A stretch of DNA of 64,000 nucleotides from Micropterix aruncella (taxonomy: Eukaryota > Arthropoda > Insecta > Lepidoptera > Micropterigidae), in contig OX155955.1 in the NCBI GenBank assembly GCA_944548615.1, positions 15,378,818 through 15,442,817 of the forward strand, written 5' to 3'. Below the pieces are notes generated by a model. The model saw nothing but the letters and a program-made list of their open reading frames with translations. It was not told the origin of the DNA and ran no database searches. Below are positions 12,540 through 64,000 of this stretch, piece after piece; position 1 is the first letter of the stretch; each line of letters begins with the position of its first letter. The translations under genes were made by a program, and so were the position numbers.

Positions 12540-12741
12540 TTATTATCTATTTAACAATGGTTTTCAAACCAATTATAATTTACTAAAATTAATTTATATT
12601 GCCACAACTATAGCATGATAGTTAATATTCTTTAATTAATTACATTATTTAAAATTTTAGAGGCAAAGACGCATCCAAGGGTAGGAAAACCTAACTACTG
12701 GAGCAGAACTAAATTGTATTGTATTGTATTGTATTGTATTA
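12540..12741 (+). mobile_element. 3'-end fragment of a retroposon with a (TTGTA)n tail
   Basis: About 190 bp nearly identical to 34836-35025, including GAGGCAAAGACGCATCCAAG and CTACTGGAGCA. Both copies end in AAATTGTATTGTATTGTATT, a pentanucleotide tail. Common 3' ends with variable 5' limits are typical of 5'-truncated LINE or SINE insertions. The class cannot be told from this part. Confidence 0.6.
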
Positions 12742-12984
12742 AAGGCCTATCCTCATTCTCTTTGATCGATGCGGAAATGTCCAAATTCATGTCAGCGTTT
12801 GGAAATGTGCTTTTCAGGCTGAAACCACCAGCGGAAATGGATTTTCACCGCCAAATGAAAAATTAACATCGACAGAGTGACCAAAAGCGGGAGAGAAATG
12901 TCGTTTAATTTGGTGAAATTATTTCAGCCGCTACATTATGCACGACCACAACTTTGTAATTATTATGTAGTTGGTATTATAATT

Positions 12985-14170
<1,186 letters not shown>

Positions 14171-14278
14171 ATATTTTTATTTTTACATATTATATATATT
14201 TTTATTTTTACATTACACTAATGTTTTAGAGTGTATGGACTTTTTGATGTTCGCAAAGGTATCATTGAATATGTCGTT

Positions 14279-15512
14279 TCATTGGCAGTTCATATCGAAC
14301 GCGCGACACATCCTACTTATAGGTTTATTATAAGATAAATTATTTGCATGTAATAGGTTGGCAAATGTGTTATTATTTCTGGAATGCCTCTGGGGAACGC
14401 GGATTGGAATTTTAGCTAAGCTGGCCGGACTGTCTAGCTTGTTATTAATAAGTTTGTAGAGACACGAGATGTCTGCACTTATTCTACGTTCCTTTAATGA
14501 CAGCATTTCAAAATAAGACAAACGATCCTCATAACTGTTTAGCTTATTCCCAAGGCCACATTTGTACGACAGCATGCGGGTGAATTTCCTTTGGACTTTC
14601 TCGATTCTATCGCCGTGTACTTTGTAAAGAGGATTCCATATTACTGTACCGAATTCTAGTATAGATCTAACTACAGAGTTGTAGACCAATAACATAGATT
14701 TCGGATTACGAAACGGCTGCATAACCCTGCAGATAAACCCTAGCATTTTATTGGCCTTTTTAATCATCTCATTGAAATGAATTTGAAAAACATATCTTTC
14801 ATCGAAAACAATACCTAGATCCCGAATATGGTTTACTCTAGAAAGAGGTGCGTCGCTGATGTAATAATTATTACGGAGGATGTTTCCTTGTGAATGTGAT
14901 GACGTGGCATTTGTCTATGTTAAGTTGCATGGCATTGCGTGTGCACCATCTGCTTAAGGTATTTAAGTCGTCCTGAATTTTGTCGCTATCAGAGGAGCAC
15001 GAGATTCTATTAAATATTTTTAGGTCGTCAGCGTAAAAAAGATGCGGACATTTGAGTTCATTGCAGAGGTCGTTAATGTAATAAAGGAACAGTAGGGGTC
15101 CTAGGTTTGAGCCTTGCGGCACCCCAGAGGTAATAACGGCCGGTGCAGATTTGAAGCCATTCACATTTACCAGTTGTGTACGATTAGATATATATGACGA
15201 CAGCCATCTCAGCAGATTTCCATGAATTCCGAAGCTCCCCAATTTTTCCAGCAGTATAGCGTGATTGACTTTGTCAAAGGCTTTGCTGAAGTCAGTGTAA
15301 ACTGTATCAACCTGAATGCGCTTATCGAGTGACATGCATAAGTAATCCGTGTATTCTAAGAGGTTAGAGATGATTGACCTATTGTGCATAAAGCCATGCT
15401 GAGTATCGCTTAGCGATGGTTTAGTGTACAGGTATAGATGATCTCGCATGAGGGATTCGAACACTTTAATGTTATTAAAGTGCTTTATTTGGGCCGTTTG
15501 ATTATATGACAT
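14279..15512 (-). pseudogene. Non-LTR retrotransposon (Jockey/CR1-type) reverse transcriptase, frameshifted
   Basis: The minus strand encodes RT blocks in order: YTDFSKAFDKVNHAILLEKL, SGVPQGSNLGPLLFLYYIND, and the catalytic box FYADDLKIF. This frame stops at 14871 after FTRKHPP. The downstream frame continues the protein (YISDAPLSRVNHIRDLGIVF, then NKMLGFICRV and SILEFGTVIWNP) to a stop at 14279, so one frameshift lies near 14876-14882. Upstream of 15512 the reading frame is closed and the endonuclease domain is missing, so the copy is 5' truncated. It is oriented opposite to the host gene. Confidence 0.88.
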
Positions 15513-15979
15513 AAATTACTGGGTGTATGAAAGCTGACACGAGGCATGTGTTTGTAAATAACGATATTACGTCAGGGGTTGTTTAATACTTGGAACTGAA
15601 TTACTTTGGTTCTACAGCTGTACCCAGAGAAAACCTTTTTCTTCAAAGAAAGTGACCCAAATATGGAGTACTAAAAGGGGATATTGAAATAAATTAAAAA
15701 TAATACTCTTTTTATAAAAAAATCCAATAGAAATAATTAGTAAAACTAAACAAAGGAAAATGGGTATTTTTGTACGAAAGGTGTACCCAGATTGTAACAA
15801 CTAGGGACTTATAGAAATTAATTGTGCTCGTGTTAAGGCGACATGATACCTGGGAACGACCATATTTGAAGAATTTTAGTTTTATGAGTTTCTTAAAAAA
15901 TATAATCAATAATTTAAAGAAGTTTCTAAGTGAATCCCTCGATAAGGTGTTAGAGAGAGAGGGCAATAACCTGTTATCC

Positions 15980-16432
15980 ATCCCTGGTCATAGCAGTGAT
16001 TTTTTTTCATACTCCTTCTCCTTGGAAGCTGCACGACTCTGGAATGCTTTACCAAATGATGTTAGAACAGCCTCCAACATCTCCTCGTTCAACGCCAGGC
16101 TCAAGGAGCATATAACCCTAAAATCCATAAATTAACCAATCCACCTCTCCCCCCTCCTTTTCGCTTCCCTTTCCTTCCTTCCTCTCCTTCCTTTCCTCTG
16201 CGTCCTTATTTAATTTTAGTCATTTGTTTTACTTTTTTATTATCTGTCTCTTTCTAGTTTCTGTTTGTTTCTTTTTATCATTTGTGTTTTTATTGTTCTT
16301 TTGCGTAGACAACGTTCTAAATATGTTATAAACTTAAGCTATAGGTTAGCTGATATACATTGCTGCAAGGCAATAAGCTCGCCTTTTTTATTTAAAATAA
16401 AGAGTTTATTATTATTATTATTATTATTATTA
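15980..16432 (+). mobile_element. LINE 3' end with ORF2 C-terminus and (ATT)n tail
   Basis: A + strand frame ends with SFSLEAARLWNALPNDVRTA and SSFNARLKEHI, the recurrent C-terminal tail of insect Jockey/CR1-type ORF2 proteins, and stops at 16135. A pyrimidine-rich 3' UTR follows, with GGCAATAAGCTCG near 16370 (shared with the fragment ending near 44625) and a TTATTATTATT tail at 16408-16431. The rest of the element is absent. Confidence 0.75.
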
Positions 16433-17204
16433 CAAGGAACTAATTTAAAATTTGGACTCAAGAAAGTTGATCATTGCCTTGGGCATTACGGCTTTAAGCT
16501 GACTTCGAAAACTTTCAAGCGCGTTTACTCCTACAATGTAAGCGGTGAGTGTGTTTTATTATAATTTCATAACATTGACTGGTTCGATAATAATATTGAA
16601 TATTGAATTTCATATTATTTCATAATATTGACTCTAGGGCAGCACTTAGCCACATTTTTTATTTAGGCCCTAAATTAATTACAATTAATTAAAACGTGAG
16701 AGCGCTCTGAGGGTTATGCTAAATATGCTTTGCCATTAATATCCTTATACCACTCTGCGTAAAGATAGTTATTCTGTGCTAGCGCTGCGATAGAGCATTT
16801 ATTACGCGCCTAGTAGTCGGTGCGAGCGAACGTAGAATCTGCGCTTGACGCTTCGTCAACGCTGGATTTTTATTGGTCAAACCCTACAAAATTGACCCCG
16901 TCTATTTTTTCGAGTCTCATGTCGCCTTAATAAGTAATAATATCAAAGTTCAACTCATTAATCCATGTCACTGTTTTGTCCACGCACAACGCCTACAATA
17001 GTAAAATAGACACCCGAAAACATTTTCTTGAATTTCCTCTGGGGATGCAAGATAACCAGAAAGTCCAAAATTCTACAAGGAAAACTTTTGAACAAAAGTT
17101 TTAATCTCTTTTGTTTTGTTGTACGTGACAATATTTCATACATATCATACAAAGCGACTTCTTTCGATTTGATAGTGGTTAGGATTTCCATTCAAATAAA
17201 CATT

Positions 17205-17292
17205 AAAATCGAAGACTATCGCGGTTGTTTAATATTAAAAATAAGATGAAAACGAGTTTCGGCGATGTTGCGACCGCCATCGTCCAGGGTAG
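17205..17292 (-). repeat. Penelope-type terminal fragment with hammerhead-like motif
   Basis: The sequence ATCGAAGACTATCGCGGTTG is shared with 33537-33557 and, with mismatches, with 57648-57670. On the minus strand, 17289-17256 reads CCCTGGACGATGGCGG, then a loop, then ATCGCCGAAAC. GGCGGT and ATCGCC can pair as a 6-bp stem II (one G-T pair) ahead of GAAAC. The catalytic box before it departs from CUGANGA, so this is probably an inactive relic. Confidence 0.45.
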
Positions 17293-17789
17293 ACATAAAT
17301 TGAAATATTAAACTTTAATATTTACTACCAAATATTTACAGTACCTATTAACTATCGAATATATTTACCGATAATATTTACTACCGAATATTTACAATTA
17401 AATAAACATTTTAAAGCTTAAAAAAATATACTTCTATTCAACACTTACCGTCGGCGACGATTGTTAACAAAAAATTCTTTGCCGACTCCGAAATACCCCA
17501 CAAAACAATTCAATTTTAATTTGCCAACTTTGCGTAATTAATTTACAATCCAATTAACGAGATTTCTAACTTTTATAATATTGATAAAGCCCAAAACGAT
17601 TCCATTTTAATTTCAGATTCAATCAGTCCTTACGTTTCGCACTTTTAATCAAATTTGAAAAGCTTGTCCGTTTAATTTAAGTTTGTATCCAGTATTGTTT
17701 TGACACAATATAAATTGCTGCCTAATAGTACAGATGTTGAAATATCTCTGAATAAAATATGGGGAGGTGAGATAATTTAGATATCTAAT

Positions 17790-18175
17790 TTTACTTTCCT
17801 GGCAAAGGAAATTATTGTGAACGCACTTCTGTGTGCCTGTCTGTATTCCTCCACTATAGAGCCCAAACGCGTCATCCGACTGAGCTGAATTTTGGCAAGC
17901 AGGCATAATTTGGTCATCGCAAGAGTTGAAAAAAGTCCACTCCAGATAGGAAAGAGTGGTTAAAATCGGTCCACCAGGGAGTCATACTTCAATCTCGAAA
18001 TATTGGACTTAGAGACTTGAAATTTGGTACACAGATGCATCGTAGGGTCGAAACCATATTGTTTGGTTGCAATATCTCTTATACAAGCGACACACATGTT
18101 AATCAAATAATAGCGTCCAGCCGCCCGAGGCTAGCGGCGAAACGAACCATATTGGAAAATAGCTATTAAATACGA
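17790..18175 (+). repeat. Dispersed repeat family F1, + copy
   Basis: It begins TTTACTTTCCTGGCAAAGGA and continues with CTGTATTCCTCCACTATAG, TTTGGTCATCGCAAGAGTTG, CATACTTCAATCTCGAAATA, then the GC-rich CCGCCCGAGGCTAGCGGCG 3' part. Same family as 19680-20140. Non-coding. Confidence 0.75.
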
Positions 18176-18415
18176 CGGAAATACTACAAAAATACTATAA
18201 ATGTACTAGATTTGCTGTCGTAATCAATCACTGAGGGGGTGGTTGTGGGGGAGAAGGTCGAAAATATTATCCTTCTTCCGATATTCTTTTACATCCGTGA
18301 GTTACTATTCCGGATTATTTCGTATTTTTGATTTTCAATTTAATGTATTTTCATTTTATATGATAGTAAGCTTCGAATTTTTATTTTATTGTGATGTGCA
18401 TAATTTTATTGTAAT

Positions 18416-18645
18416 AACTAGCTGCGCCCCTCGGTTTCACCCGCGTGGTGATGGAAAATTGTGATAATGATGATAGAAAACTATATATCTTTATAAATCA
18501 TAGCCTATGTGTTATTCTGATGTGTAATCTATATTACCGTAAAGTTTCATTAAAATCCATTCAGTAGTTTTTGCGTGAAAGAGTAACAAACATCCATACA
18601 TACATTCTTACAAACTTTCGCGTTTATAATAGTAGTAGGATATAG
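18416..18645 (+). repeat. Short interspersed repeat common in Lepidoptera
   Basis: It starts CTAGCTGCGCCCCTCGGTTT, contains TAGCCTATGTGTTATTCTGA and TTTTTGCGTGAAAGAGTAAC, and ends AACTTTCGCGTTTATAATAG. I recognise this layout as a very common lepidopteran intronic/intergenic repeat, class uncertain. Its presence just upstream of a tolkin exon is typical intron content. Confidence 0.6.
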
Positions 18646-18912
18646 TGGTAATGTGTAAGACCTAATCATTTATATTATAAACTAAATGTTTTTTACTTGA
18701 ATTCAATTAGTTTAGTTTGATTTGAGGAGATGGGTATAACAAGGCCCAATTTCCTCCTCGCACCAGGGCCTTTGACCACCTAGTTTGTTGCAAAACTTAT
18801 AGTTGCAACTTAGGACATCTTCACTCATATCATCAGCAAATGGATAGCTATGGAGATGTTACGTTTTGACTTAATTACACTTCAATAAATAAAACAAATG
18901 ACTTATTTACAG

Positions 18913-63096
<44,184 letters not shown>

Positions 63097-64000
63097 GTAA
63101 ACAAAAAAACTTGGGACATAAATATCTCAGCTCATTGGTTGCAGTTAATATTATAATATTAACAGTACTGAGTCTGTAATCGTATCGGTATATTCATGCA
63201 GAATAAATCTTGTTTGATCGCATGATAAATTAAGCTACTATCATTGATTTTCAATGCTACTATGTTTAAAATCGTAGCGTTGCTGAACTTAAATTGAATA
63301 TACGTTAAAACTTCGTATAAATTTAGGTGACCCTACTGTTAAACGTAAATAGCTCGACCCCAGAGCAGCCGAATCACCGGCAGACATGATAGAACATCTA
63401 CATTTTCAAGCTTCTTTCCTCTATGTTCGAACCCAAATTCGTTCAAACACATAGTCTAGGAGTCGAGAAGAAAACATCACTTCTTTTATTACAAGAATAA
63501 CTACCATATTTGTATTCCACGAAACCTGCCAAATATTTTAAACTTCAAAGCCACGCTATTGGGTACGCCTAATTGTATATTAATATAATTGAATACCTTT
63601 AGGAACTATGTAACGTTGACCTAATTTATCATGCGAATGAAAACGTTCCGTTTAGTTAGTTAATTATCTAAAGTAATGCATGTTGACATGTTTGTCCTGA
63701 GCTATCATTAAAATTAACCAAATTTTATTCTTTTAGAGAAATTAGTACCTAATAAGTGTTGGTACCTAACCTATCCTTTACAACCATCTCTTTTTTCTTA
63801 TTTTAACCATCTTTCTTGTCTCTTTCTCATCCATCAAACCTCCGTCAAACAAAATTGTCTCGAAGCACTATTAAGTCCTTAAAATCTTAAACGATGGGGC
63901 TCTATTAAGGCTACTACGTTTCTTAAGCAGTGAAAAACTGTCATATTGAAATAAAATTTAAGTGACTTCCACGTGCATTTAAATAATAATAAAAATCTTG
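63097..64000. other. tok: Start of the next tolkin intron
   Basis: No further CUB or EGF coding sequence is found up to the window end. AT-rich, no assigned repeat. Confidence 0.6.

Noticed and set aside
16436..16537. Possible exon (GTNLKFGLKK...RVYSYN) between an AG and GTAAGC
   Set aside because: It follows directly on a LINE (ATT)n tail, its exit phase does not fit tolkin exon A, and I recognise no family.

Overview
This is an AT-rich, transposon-loaded nuclear window from an insect. Lepidoptera is the most likely order, judging from the dispersed-repeat repertoire (mariner/maT-like DNA transposons, several non-LTR retrotransposon 3' ends, a short interspersed repeat of the type found throughout moth and butterfly introns). 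There is no bacterial-style gene organisation, no CRISPR array and no operon. The window contains a fixed-size 200-bp assembly gap (2361-2560) and six long (AT)n arrays. The long tyrosine/isoleucine reading frames are artefacts of those arrays.

One host gene is clear: an astacin/BMP1/Tolloid-family metalloprotease on the + strand, most like insect tolkin (tolloid-related). Eight consecutive internal coding exons can be placed from 18913 to 63096 (18913-19148, 20815-21407, 40923-41223, 42710-42975, 43932-44110, 59299-59529, 62146-62298, 62893-63096). Every donor is GT, every acceptor is AG, and all phases join. They encode about 720 codons: a long pro-region, a furin-type RSRR site, a complete astacin catalytic domain with its zinc motif and Met-turn, and CUB domain 1. 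The signal-peptide exon lies upstream and was not found. The remaining CUB/EGF exons lie beyond 64000. Two introns are very large (19.5 and 15.2 kb) and filled with repeats.

Region by region. 1-18912: a possible exon end of another gene at 1-123, a Penelope-like element whose RT halves lie in opposite orientations, a tRNA-derived SINE, a degraded mariner, a GC-rich retroposon with a second copy nested in it, and a LINE. 18913-21407: pro-region exons. 21408-40922: large intron with a foldback element, GC-rich retroposon copies, a Harbinger-like MITE with perfect 21-bp terminal inverted repeats, a perfect 189-bp palindrome carrying a Penelope-type hammerhead-like motif, and RTE fragments. 40923-44110: end of the pro-region, furin site and catalytic exons. 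44111-59298: large intron with LINE debris, tandem and direct duplications, AT arrays and small MITEs. 59299-63096: end of the catalytic domain and CUB1. 63097-64000: start of the next intron.

The observations most worth checking are an in-frame alternative acceptor 111 bp upstream of the zinc-binding exon, whose extra sequence aligns in spacing with the normal exon start; a GC-rich ~650-bp retroposon family with target duplications but no A-tail; and hammerhead-like motifs in dispersed Penelope-derived sequence.
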